Origin: Doryteuthis pealeii
Lineage: Eukaryota; Mollusca; Cephalopoda; Myopsida; Loliginidae
Direction of reading: 5' to 3'
Assembly (NCBI GenBank): GCA_023376005.1
Contig: CM042150.1
Location: 73,276,752-73,340,751 of the forward strand
Length of the DNA: 64,000 nucleotides
Shown: in pieces, positions 1 to 9,785 of the stretch
Layout: each line of letters begins with the position of its first letter
Position numbering within the stretch: position 1 is the first letter of the stretch
Program-made: the position numbers and the translations under genes
Notes under the pieces: generated by a model
The model's database searches: none
What the model was told of the DNA's origin: nothing
What the model saw: only the letters and a program-made list of their open reading frames with translations

Positions 1-121
1 GAGAAGAACAGGAAAATAAACATCAATTAGCATAACTTTTAACCTTTTAAACAGAAAAATATTATCGCATCAATAACTAAAATCTCCCCCCTCTCTCTAT
101 ATATATATATTTATATATATA
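1..121. repeat. AT-rich flank with (CT)n/(AT)n microsatellite
   Basis: No gene is visible. A CT-rich run followed by alternating AT occupies about 86-121. The same kind of AT run continues at 2436 after the Helitron-like element, so the element appears to sit inside an AT microsatellite. Confidence 0.7.
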
Positions 122-778
122 TCTATTATTATACTAAAACTGAGATTTTCAGCTTTCAATGTCTTAAGGCTTTTTTGTTGGTGACCTTGATCACACAAAA
201 TTTGTCTTTAATTATTCCTTAGTTTTAGGACTACTTAATGTTTGAAAAAAAATCCACTTTAATTGGTTTAATTAGTCATAATTTGCAATTAAGTCAAATC
301 TTGACCCTTTTCTGTCTTTACATTATACATCCCCCCTTTTTTACTCTCTATAGGGCATCTCACTACCCTTCACTGGCAGTGAAGGGGTGTGTAAAAGCAG
401 CAGCCAGGCACCGTCCCCTTCAACACCCCCTTCGCTTAACCCTCTTCCCTCTCTATAGGAGACTGAAGAGCAAAACCCACAGCAATAAACTAATGTCTAT
501 TTCAATTTTAACTAGGTCAATTCGTTTTTTTTAATACAACTCTGACCCCCCACGTTTGAAAAAAATGTACCAAAACTCAGGGAAATATTCGATTATAATT
601 AAATTTTTAGTCTTGATTTAGCAATGAATTAATTTTTATTTTATTTTAAAACTTTCTGATTTTTTCAAGTTTGGGGTGCAAAATATCGGTATATATGTGA
701 TTGATACTATTTTCTGCATAAATAAAAACACTAAAGACAGAAGGTGTGAATAGAAGAAAAAAGTTGTTTTTTTTTTTT

Positions 779-1174
779 GGTACTCTTTGCGGAGAACCAT
801 CCTGGTCCCCTGCCTCAAAAAATGCTTGCCGGTGGCTGCTGTAAAAGAAAAAAAACACCAGCTACGATTGAAGTCTGTAGCTGAAGCGGTGTTACTTGAA
901 TAAAAAAAAAATCGGGTTCTAACCCAGAAAAAACAGAACCCAGACATTTTGTAATAAAACAGTTAATTTTAACCAGGGGTGGGGTTAGAGTTTAGGGTTG
1001 GGGTTGGGTTTTCGGGAAAAAAGCCCTAAGTTGGTTAGGGTTTTTTTTTGTTTTGTTTTTTGCAAGTGACACCGCTCCGTCTACGGATTTCAATCGTAGC
1101 TAGTCTTTTTTTCAGCAGCCACCAGCTAGCGTTTTTTGAGGCAGGAGGTGGGACGGTTCTCCGCGAAGAGTACC
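779..1174. mobile_element. Foldback element with ~120-bp inverted termini (copy 1)
   Basis: The outer ends GGTACTCTTTGCGGAGAACC (left) and GGTTCTCCGCGAAGAGTACC-like sequence (right) pair. Pairing continues inward for about 120 bp, through a GCCTCAAAAAATGC segment and an ACCAGCTACGATTGAAGTC segment. The unpaired middle contains TTAGGGTTGGGGTT-like sequence. There is no coding capacity. It is related to the next element by its inner arms. Class and transposase are unknown. Confidence 0.75.
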
Positions 1175-1291
1175 GTTTTTTTTTTTTTAAGAATCTGCTT
1201 GAGTAGTAAATAAGAACCAAAAATCGAAAAATAAAATGAAAATAAAAACTAAAAAATATATTTTTGGAGTATTATTTGGGTAATATTTGAC

Positions 1292-1772
1292 GAGGACAAT
1301 AGTCTAAATAATACAAATAATGGTAATCTTTGCAGAGTTCTGTCCTGGAATCCTGCCTCAAAAACTGCTAGCCAGTGACTGCTGAAAAAAAACACCAGCT
1401 ACGATTGAAGTCCATAGCCGAAGTGGTGTAAAAATATAGAGTTAGAGTTTAGGGCTAGGGTTGAGGTTGGGGTTTAGGGTTAGTTTAATGGAAAATAAAT
1501 AAATAATTTGGGTGACCCAGGAAAAACAGAACCACAAATTTTGTAATAAAACTTAATTTTAACTAGAGGTGGTTGGGGTTGGGTTTTCAGGAAAAATGCT
1601 CTTAGTTGTTTTCTTTTTTTCTATTTTCAAGTGATACCGCTTCGGCTACGGACTTCAATCGTAGCTGGTGTTGTTTTTTCAGCAGTCTGCGGCTAGCAGT
1701 TTTTGAGGCAGGAGGCCAGGACGGAACTCTGCAAAGATTACCATTATTTGTATTATTTAGACTATTGTCCTC
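1292..1772. mobile_element. Foldback element with long inverted termini (copy 2)
   Basis: The left end GAGGACAATAGTCTAAATAA pairs with the right end TTATTTAGACTATTGTCCTC. The arms continue through a shared TGGTAATCTTTGCAGAG segment and the same ACCAGCTACGATTGAAGTC module seen in copy 1. The centre (about 1440-1480) again holds TTAGGG-like sequence. Outside the right arm follows a CTTCTTCAGGT module that recurs in the foldback at 5522-5988. Confidence 0.75.
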
Positions 1773-1984
1773 ATCTTCATTGTTATCTGTACAGCGTTTT
1801 GGCTGATGTCCCCTTCGGTCTTCTTCAGGTATTTCTTGTCGGACACAGGAACCTTCTTGTAATAGGGAGCCATCACGGAACTTTGAACCTAACCCTTTAT
1901 TCAGCCCACGGGGGTATCCTGTTCTCATTCCACTAACCATAGCTGGGGTACAGGTGTTAAGCTATGTTAATTATTATTCTATGT

Positions 1985-2085
1985 TACTGCTACCCCTGAC
2001 CAGGATTGAACCCGCTGTCTAGAGATAACTGTCATTTAGAACTGTCTTAACCTAACTCCTTTATCTACTAGGTTATGTGTCTAAT
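1985..2085 (-). repeat. tRNA-derived SINE head or tRNA-like fragment
   Basis: On the minus strand a box-B-like GGGTTCAATCC follows a box-A-like TAACCTAGTAGATAAAGG with roughly tRNA spacing. No recognised SINE body or target duplication was found, so this is either a short SINE remnant or part of the surrounding repeat. Confidence 0.4.
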
Positions 2086-2435
2086 TGGACAATCCTGTGT
2101 GAATTTTTTTCAATCGCAAAAGTTACAATTTATTTTGTAAAAACGGATTTTAAGTAGCGTCTTGGCAGGCATCTTGATCGAAATTGACCAAAAACATTGT
2201 TTTAAATGTATCAAAAATAAATTACATGTGTAATATTATTTTGCTTTTTTACTGATGCTCATTATGTTACTTTTTCGACTTAGACAAAAATTTGACCTTA
2301 AATAATCGGTTTAAAATTTTAATTAATTTTTAAAATGAAAAGCAGACAATATTTTGGCAGATCCTACTCTTTTTCCTAATCCTAATCATCTAGTGAGAGC
2401 TTAACGGGTGACCCAACAGGTCACTTTTTGTCTAG

Positions 2436-3815
2436 TATATATATATAGAGAGATATTAGGTTGCAACTAACCTTATTCAAAACATTATATACAGACAAAA
2501 CTTATATAGACACCCTATTCTGGGCACAAAATAGATTTTTCAGTAATTCACCTGAAGGTAAACAATTTTTTCAACAGCAGAAAGACTGGCAAAAGGCAGG
2601 ATGAAATAGAGGTCTTGTTGTATATGTGTAAAGAACATTTGTGGATTCATGCCAATAATAATAGTAACAAATAATAAATATAATATTTTTAAATATATTT
2701 TTGTACTTGAAATAACTGTAAATTTTGATAAAATAAAGGATTTAATATCATATCTATATAAATTATCTATATATTACTAAAAATGTCATTATGTTTGTAT
2801 GCATGTGTACATGTTTGTAAAAACAACAAAACCCTTACAAGATTTTTTTATTAAAGAAATACACTTAAAATACTCTTAGAGAATAAAGAATTTCCTGTTC
2901 AATTTGTGACTGAATGATAATTTTGTGGCTTCTACATTTGTGCTGAATGTTAATTTTTAACCATCTAAATTCTGGAAATGTAATTATGAAATGTTAATAA
3001 GAATCCTTCACTGCTTTCTAAATAGAAGCTTCAACACTGCCATGAATTGCTGTTACAACAGGAACCAAACACGTTCACATGCCATCCAATTTATATTAAT
3101 AATTGGCAAGAATCTGTTGGTTTGTCCTCTATAGAAAGTTAAATGGTTTGATGTAAAGCTACCAAATTTGGTTATGCATAGTTATTGAACCCAGGATAAG
3201 AGTTTAACAATTTCTTTTGTTTCAAGGCATTAATAATCTTTCATAGGAACTAAATTACATGTCATTATTATTTTAATATTAGTTTGTTATTCTTAATGGA
3301 AATATTTTAAAGAAATCTATTTAATGGACAAGTTTTCAAGTTCCATCACCAAGTGCACAATGTACATTTTAATAAAGAATCTTTTCAGTTTAAGTAAAAT
3401 GCACTCATTTATTCATTGGACCTTTATGGAACTGCACTTTTGAATGAACAAGATGTTCCTTGGTTAGAGAAAACTTAAACTCAGAAGACAATAAAAGTGG
3501 ATTTGCTATTTTTGAAATTTATAATTATTCTAGTTTCAAGATACTATTTAAGAATTTTTTTCAAGTAAATTTTAAGTACTTTTTTTTTAATAAAATTATA
3601 TTATCAACTAATGGCACAATGAAATATTGAGATATCTGTCTGAATAATGGAAAGAAATTCTTAATGTTCGATAAGTTCACATATCAGTTTTAAATATACC
3701 TAGTATTTCTATAGTTCAATGTTTTCTCCCTCCATCCCAACCTTTTATTTCTTTAGTATCTCTCTCTCTTCTTCCATTTTTCTCCACCCATCTCCCATTT
3801 TCTTTTATACATCTT

Positions 3816-3816
<1 letters not shown>
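2436..3816. other. AT-rich intergenic DNA with dispersed-repeat module
   Basis: No gene is visible. About 3100-3175 carries a module (TTTGATGTAAAGCTACCAAA and upstream sequence) that recurs at about 18265-18315, where it looks like the 5' part of a Helitron-like repeat. A TCTATATATTACTAAAA segment near 2768 may be another such 5' end. Confidence 0.5.

Positions 3817-3872
<56 letters not shown>
3817..3872. repeat. (CT)n microsatellite
   Basis: Uninterrupted CT dinucleotide run of roughly 28 units. It generates an Arg/Glu reading frame on the minus strand that is not a gene. Confidence 0.95.
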
Positions 3873-3875
<3 letters not shown>

Positions 3876-4572
3876 TTTGTTGAAGCATTTAGTTTCACAA
3901 AAGTAGACACATGGATATTTATAACTGAAAATGTGACACACATACGAACAATGTATGTGTAGTTACAATTAATATACAGATAATTTTATAAATTGAGTTA
4001 AAAAAAAAATTTGTAATTAAATTCATTTCTTATCAAGATTTTAATAATACAACATGTCTTGTTAAAAAGATTTAGTAAATAATCTAACAATTGCAAGAAA
4101 GAAAAAATGATAATAATAATAATAATAATTATCATCTTTATTATTAATAATAATCATCATCATTAATCATCATTATTATTATTGATGATGATAATAATAA
4201 TAATTATAATTTGTTCTCATATATTATATTTTAGCATTTTATTTATTGTGATAACACTGGGTTGTAATGATAGTGATTTAAACTGGCTAACTTTGTACTG
4301 GTTGTATTTATGGTGATATTAACAACTATACATTAGCAACGGGATGTACTTATAGTGATTCTACAATTGTAGTAGGTATATTTATAGTAATATTAACTAA
4401 TGTATCTTAGCATTATGGTATTTTTATTGTGATCATTATTATTATTGTATTATGCTTGTGTGCTGGTGTACATAAAAAAGAATATTTTACATTATGAAGA
4501 TGTGTAAACTCAAGAATATTCAGAATCTAAAAGATTCTGAATAAATGCATTTACTGAATGACAATCACAAAA

Positions 4573-4574
<2 letters not shown>
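3873..4574. other. AT-rich DNA with AAT/ATC triplet runs
   Basis: No gene is seen. Degenerate AAT and ATC triplet runs lie at about 4107-4202 and have local hairpin potential (TAATAATAAT against ATTATTATTA). Confidence 0.6.

Positions 4575-4622
<48 letters not shown>
4575..4622. repeat. (AT)n microsatellite
   Basis: Pure AT dinucleotide run of about 48 bp. Confidence 0.95.
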
Positions 4623-4624
<2 letters not shown>

Positions 4625-5521
4625 TTGTAAAATTAATTATGATTTAAAAATAATAAATTTTTATGTTGTGATTGAGGTAGTTCTGCAAACATGAACTGAA
4701 GTCCCTTTTATATTAGAGTAAACACTTTGGAAAAAATGGCTGCATATTGCTATGCCTGGCAGCAGGTTGTATACATGGACATCGTTACAGCTGAAGAGAG
4801 AAGAGAAAAAAAAACTTGATTTTGGCCAGACAGAAGGGAAAGAAGAAAAGCTGCAACAGTGACCATCCAGCAGCAACACTGGCCATCAGTCTTTGGGTAC
4901 AGCAGCTGTGTTAAGGACTGCCACCCAAAAATCATCTTGTTCAGTTACAGTCAATGCTGTTTCATATTCAAATAAATCCTCATTGTCTAATTAGACAGAC
5001 AGACCTGAACAAATAAGGAGAAAAAAAAACTAATAAAAATATATTTGTAAGAGAAGGTAGCTTAGCTTTTATATGCATGATTGAAGCAACTTTTTTGATG
5101 AGATAATTTATTTCTTTATTTTTTCTTTATTTTGATCAATAAGAAATGTAAGAAAGAATTTGGCCTTGTGCCATTTTAAGCTAAGCTTAGTAAATGTCAA
5201 AAAATGTAAGAAAGAGAAAAAATAAAGATCTGTTATTTTCATAATTAACTTTCTTTGTTCTTTTTCCCTAAAGACTGATAAGAAGTAATTATTTCTTTAG
5301 ATAATGTCCTTCTCAGCTAAAAAAAAGAAAAGAAAAAAGATAAAAACCCAAGTGTTTAAAATTACTTAAAGTCATTACACAACTGTTGTGTGCTTTGTAA
5401 ATTCCTTTTCCATTCAACAACTATTTACAGAGTGCAGCAGAAATAACAGGGAAGTCAATAATATTATGCAATAAAAAACATTTTTATACAATAGTTAATT
5501 GGACAAAGGAGTATCATTATT
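4623..5521. other. Unassigned AT-rich DNA
   Basis: No coding signal, RNA gene or recognisable repeat was found. Short minus-strand reading frames at 4661-4935 have no recognisable domain and overlap each other in different frames. Confidence 0.5.
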
Positions 5522-5988
5522 ATACCAATGATGTACTTAGACTAGTATATTCATCTTGGTTGTTATTGTGGTCATAAAGTTTCAGCTGTTGTAACCTTCA
5601 ACCTTCTTCAGGTGTTTGTGCAGGCAGTAATGTTTTGAGAATTTCGAACTGAACAATGGCCTAGTGGACAAAACCATTGTTTAAAATGTATCTAGTTACC
5701 TGATGATCATGAGTTCAATCTCTGTATTGGGTAGTGCAATATACTTTGATTCAGTTGAAGAGAAAGAACAGCAACATCATCAAGACAAATTAAATAGAAA
5801 GAATTCATTGTTACAAGATATCATCTAAGCATGGAAAATCTAACTCTTCTCAGTTGAATAAAGGGTTTAATTTAAAATACCCAGAAGAGTACTATGATAA
5901 ACACCTGAAGAAGGTTGGAGTGTACAATGGCTGAAATAAAACTATATTAGCCAAGATTAGGATAATAGTCTAAGTACATCAATGTATG
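5522..5988. mobile_element. Foldback element with ~90-bp inverted termini
   Basis: The left arm (5522-5617) and right arm (about 5899-5988) pair imperfectly over about 90 bp. Matching landmarks include GATGTACTTAGAC with GTCTAAGTACATC and CTTCTTCAGGTGTTT with AAACACCTGAAGAAG. The interior holds a tRNA-like SINE head. The arms share the GTTTCAGCTGTT and CTTCTTCAGGT modules with sequence at 1790-1840 and 15405, so these foldbacks look like one family. Confidence 0.7.
5655..5745 (+). repeat. tRNA-derived SINE head inside foldback
   Basis: A box-A-like TGGCCTAGTGGACAAAACC and a box-B-like GAGTTCAATCTC lie at tRNA-like spacing. The promoter boxes are degenerate. It forms the loop of the foldback element, suggesting insertion between its arms or capture by it. 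Confidence 0.45.
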
Positions 5989-6118
5989 ATATTCAAGTTT
6001 AAAAAAACAATTTATTTCAAAGAACTCTTCAGCTAAATATGATTTTATTAATTTTGACAAATTACTATTGTTTATTATTATTATTATCTATTTTTATAAT
6101 ACATCTTATCATATTGTT

Positions 6119-6188
6119 ATTGACTGTCCCATTACTTAAATTCCATCTAGTATATAAAGTGCTGTAAGAAGTAATGGAACAGTCAATA
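6119..6188. repeat. Short inverted repeat
   Basis: An 18-bp arm (ATTGACTGTCCCATTACT) is repeated in reverse complement about 50 bp downstream with one mismatch. It lies directly before the LINE fragment. Confidence 0.65.
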
Positions 6189-6690
6189 CTTCACATACCT
6201 AGGTAGTAATATTGCATCTACAGAAAGTAATGTCAATATATGTACTGATAAAATTAAGCAAAAATTCTTCCAAGCTGTACCTGTCAGTACTACTGTATGG
6301 CTGCACCAATTGGACTCTAATGAAGTGCTTAGAGAAAAAGCAAGATTGGAGCTACACAATAATGCTGCATGCTATCTTGAATAGATCTTGGAAGCAGCAC
6401 CCCACAAGAAAGCAGCTATACAGCCACTTGCTCCCTATCACACAAACCATCCAAATAGGACAAATAAGACATGTTAGTCACTGATGGTTAAGTAAGGATA
6501 AACTCATAAATGATGTGTTCTCCTGTAGACACCTACACATGGACACACAGAGTAGGCCAACCAGCAAAAACCTATATCAATCAGTTCTGTGCAGAATCTG
6601 GATGCTGTGTGGAGGACTTCCCAGGGACGATGGTTGAAGAGAGAAAATCATAGATATCCATGTTGCCAGCACAACTAGATGATAATGATT
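6189..6690 (+). pseudogene. LINE ORF2 3' fragment, degenerate
   Basis: Conceptual translation across frames gives the region typical of the end of a non-LTR retrotransposon ORF2: a YLGS-like start, then LLYGCTNWTL, RSWKQHPT, LPITQTIQ, a short gap, then VGRPAKTY and CxxSGC followed by DxP. These motifs recur in the C-terminal tail, downstream of the reverse transcriptase core, of many animal LINEs. The reading shifts frame near 6270 and 6485, and part of the segment between the YLGS-like start and LLYGC seems deleted. It therefore cannot code for a working protein. No endonuclease or RT core is present, consistent with 5' truncation. The 3' end runs into GATGATAATGAT, a weak version of the triplet tail seen in the second LINE fragment. 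Confidence 0.8.
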
Positions 6691-7519
6691 AACTACTCCA
6701 TTATTTTTGTCCCATCTTGTATATAGTATTAATATTTTCATCTTTAAAAGGAAGATGAATTTGGAATTAACAATTCAGCAAATTGTAGTGACTTGGCTAA
6801 AGATCTTTTATATTTCCAGCCATTTCTACTTGTGGTCCTCTTTATACATCAACTTAATGTTCAGTATTTCATTTATGCTATACCTGACATTATTCAGTTA
6901 TTGCATGGTTGACTAAAATGGATGCCATTGTTTGGCAACACCAAGATATTTACATTTCTTTGAGAAACTTCTACAATATCAATACAACCGTGCAGTATAA
7001 AAAAAAAAGATTTTCCCCATCATGTCTTTTTAGCGGTTAAGAAAAGGTGGTTGCACCAGAGTTAGATCGCCTCTGGTGGGGTCTGCAATGCGAGGGATGT
7101 ATGATGTTGTAAGACCCGAAACATCCCAATGAACTTTGCATAAAAACATCACTGAAGACAACCACCGGCGCCCAAAAAGAAATGAGCGTATGTTTAAAGT
7201 ATGCTACTACTTATTGATATATCATAATTTAAAGCAGTTTATACTAAATTATGATTATCACAATACAAAATATCATGTTTTCAATTGTAACAGACTAAAA
7301 GACATTATCACACTTTTGTAGATAGGTTTTAACACTTCATATGCCAGATTATGTTAAGTCACCAATTTAAAATAAGAAATTGGACTAAAAAAAACAAAAA
7401 CAATTTAAAAAATCTTTATCATAAATGAATAACCAGGCTTGATATTTACTCAGTCTGGTATTAACTACCTCAAATAATTTGTCTATGACAATAACAACCC
7501 AGAAGTAATTATGTGTGTG

Positions 7520-7525
<6 letters not shown>
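6691..7525. other. Unassigned DNA with a GC-richer block
   Basis: Mostly AT-rich. A GC-richer block at about 7020-7185 is unlike its surroundings and may be a degraded repeat or pseudogene, but I recognise no motif. No convincing open frame is present. Confidence 0.4.
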
Positions 7526-7572
<47 letters not shown>

Positions 7573-7603
7573 GTGTGTTTGTGATGAAAAGGAGAGTTTT
7601 TTT

Positions 7604-7654
<51 letters not shown>
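7526..7654. repeat. Two (AT)n runs around a short unique spacer
   Basis: AT dinucleotides occupy about 7526-7569 and 7607-7653, separated by about 37 bp. They produce a Tyr/Ile frame on the minus strand that is not a gene. Confidence 0.95.
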
Positions 7655-7658
<4 letters not shown>

Positions 7659-9476
7659 GTCACACAACCTAGGCTCACTAAAGAGTAATGAGAAATTCTG
7701 TTCTTATGGTAACATGAGACATCATGTTATGGGCTCTGCTGGTCATGAAGAAATAGAATTTTATATGTTACATTTGATAAATAAAATTCCATAATTATAT
7801 GAAATTGAATAGAATGTTGTCAATTTTAAGAGGCAAAATCTTTTTATCTGAGAAGTCAACAGATTTCATACATCTTGTTATAAGAAATATTGTGTTAAAG
7901 AAACTTGTAAATTGTAATTGGTTCTGTAGATAAATAAATTTTTAAAGTCAAATATGTTTATACTAACATTTATACCAAACAACAAATAATAAAATCAATT
8001 GTTATCTATACTTAATTTTACTTTTGAATTTAATATTCAGAAAGTAATGGAGAAAATAACAAAATGAAGAGCAGTTTAATGTTTTTTTAATATTATCTAA
8101 ATACAATATAATTGTAAAATTACTTAAACATTTCTACCTTTGTTTAATGACATGGGTAAACTAGTATTAGTATAATCATACAGATATTACTTTCATCAAT
8201 ATAAAACATGAATCCCAAAACATTTGTTGAATATAGTATTTGTTTATTTTATTTTCCAAATACAAAATTTTTAGTTCTCCCATTAATTTCAGTGAATGTT
8301 TATCATTGTAGCTTTGATGGTTTTCTTAAAAGAATAATCAAGAAGAAAAAAAAAATTAAGGAAACATACAATTTCTAATAAATAATTCATATTAGAAACT
8401 TAATATTTTATGGTTGAATGATTTAAGATTGGATTTTTATAGTTTTCTTTTGTTAATAAAATATATACCTTATTTATAGAAAATGTTGCTATTATATCTT
8501 CTTAGATTAGACAAACTCTTGAGTCGAAATCAAGTTATAATATTCATTTGACTTATTATTAAAGATTATTAAAAAAAAAACAGTCTTTTTCAATAGAGAA
8601 TAATTTCATTCCATATCCTTAAATGAAAAAGTATCAAAAACAGGGATCAGTGGAGATCAATTAGGGTAGAATAAACATAGATGAATATTTCTCTTTGGAA
8701 AAGATGAAAATTAATGAGAAAATAAAAATGTCACATTAATTCTCCAGTAATTTTATTCCTATTAATATCTTGCCAAAGAATGCAAACCTTAATCAGAAGT
8801 AAAACAGACCGAGATAATCGTTATGGACATATTACAAATAGACTTGTAGACTAATCAAATAACTTTTGTTACTGGAGAGGAGAAAATGAAAGAGTAAGAA
8901 ACTCAGTGAGGCTTTTATTAATTGATACAAACGATCAAATAGTGAGAAGGACATTTTAAACCAATCCCTTTATTATTGAAACTAAATCTTGACATCCACT
9001 TTATAGACACTGGTCTATATTTCTGACCAATATTTCCTTAGCTGAACACTAATGCCTACAAGTCTCTTTATCCAGTCAAAGTGATCCGGATATGTGCCTG
9101 ATTTTTCTATCTGTCTAGCCATAAGCTGATAGCTTTGTTGGAATTAATCTTGACCTCTCTTATATACTAATACTTGTTAGACACCTCATAAATCATGATG
9201 ACCTTAAATGAATTCAAAACCAAAGAGCTGTCAAGAAGCTCAACAGTGTAAAGATATAAAACTGAGACAAAAGTGAAAAACTTAAAACATAAATGTAATC
9301 TTAGCTCATACATCTGCCTTACAATGGAATATATGAAAATAAATTCCTGTGCTAAGATTATCTGAAAAATGATAGCCCCTTTTTATGCGTTTAATCCTTA
9401 GTTAAAATGAAAGGTACAACACCCCTTCAGAATTTGGGTGATAATGGCTCTTTACACCTTTCTTAATCAGTAAACT
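7655..9476. other. AT-rich intergenic DNA, nothing recognised
   Basis: About 1.8 kb without a long open frame, RNA gene or repeat that I can match elsewhere in the window. Confidence 0.55.
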
Positions 9477-9785
9477 ATTGGTTGGTTGGATTTTATGGCA
9501 TATCAACCCTTGTTGGGTTATTTTATTCTGAAGACATTTTGTTTTATTCATTCTTGATGAGTACTGAACATTCTTTTTTTATCAACTCAATTTTTTTAAA
9601 ACACATTTTTAAATCTCATTTTTACCTTTTTAACCCATTGGTGGGACCCTAACAGGTACTACTACCCCAGGTCAGGTTGGACCTGGGATTAATGCTGATG
9701 AAGGGGTACTCCACACTCTCCAGAGCTCCAGAACGAACTTCACCATTAGTAGCAGTTTAACATCATACCCAGGATACTAAGACCC
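9477..9785 (+). repeat. Dispersed repeat (TATGGCATATCAACCC family)
   Basis: The element starts around TTTTATGGCATATCAACCC, passes TTTTATTCATTCTTG and ends with a module of GGGACCCTAACAGGTACTAC and CAGTTTAACATCATACCCAG. Close relatives lie at 15966-16125 (plus), 12768-12960 (second half) and 14707-14870 (minus). It is non-coding and the class is unknown. Confidence 0.75.

Larger units (their letters stand above)
122..2435 (+). mobile_element. Non-autonomous Helitron-like element
   Basis: The left end begins TCTATTATTATAC, preceded by A. The right end has a 6-bp hairpin (GTGACC, loop CAACA, GGTCAC; 2408-2424), a short T-rich spacer and CTAG at 2432-2435, followed by T. Helitrons insert between A and T, start with TC and end with a hairpin plus CTRR, so both termini fit. 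The 2.3-kb body is AT-rich with no transposase or helicase reading frame, so it would have to be mobilised in trans. Segments at about 540-770 and 2100-2345 resemble sequence at 29.5-32.9 kb, which suggests a repeated family. Two foldback elements and a tRNA-like segment are nested inside. It could also be a composite of unrelated repeats whose ends match by chance. Confidence 0.6.

Noticed and set aside
238..534. 98-codon frame in the Helitron-like element
   Set aside because: Low-complexity, no domain, no Helitron protein motif, and it lies in a non-coding repeat body.
984..1480. Interstitial telomere
   Set aside because: TTAGGG-like runs are short, degenerate and confined to the loops of foldback elements.
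3753..3941. Arg/Glu-repeat frame on minus strand
   Set aside because: Translation of the (CT)n microsatellite.
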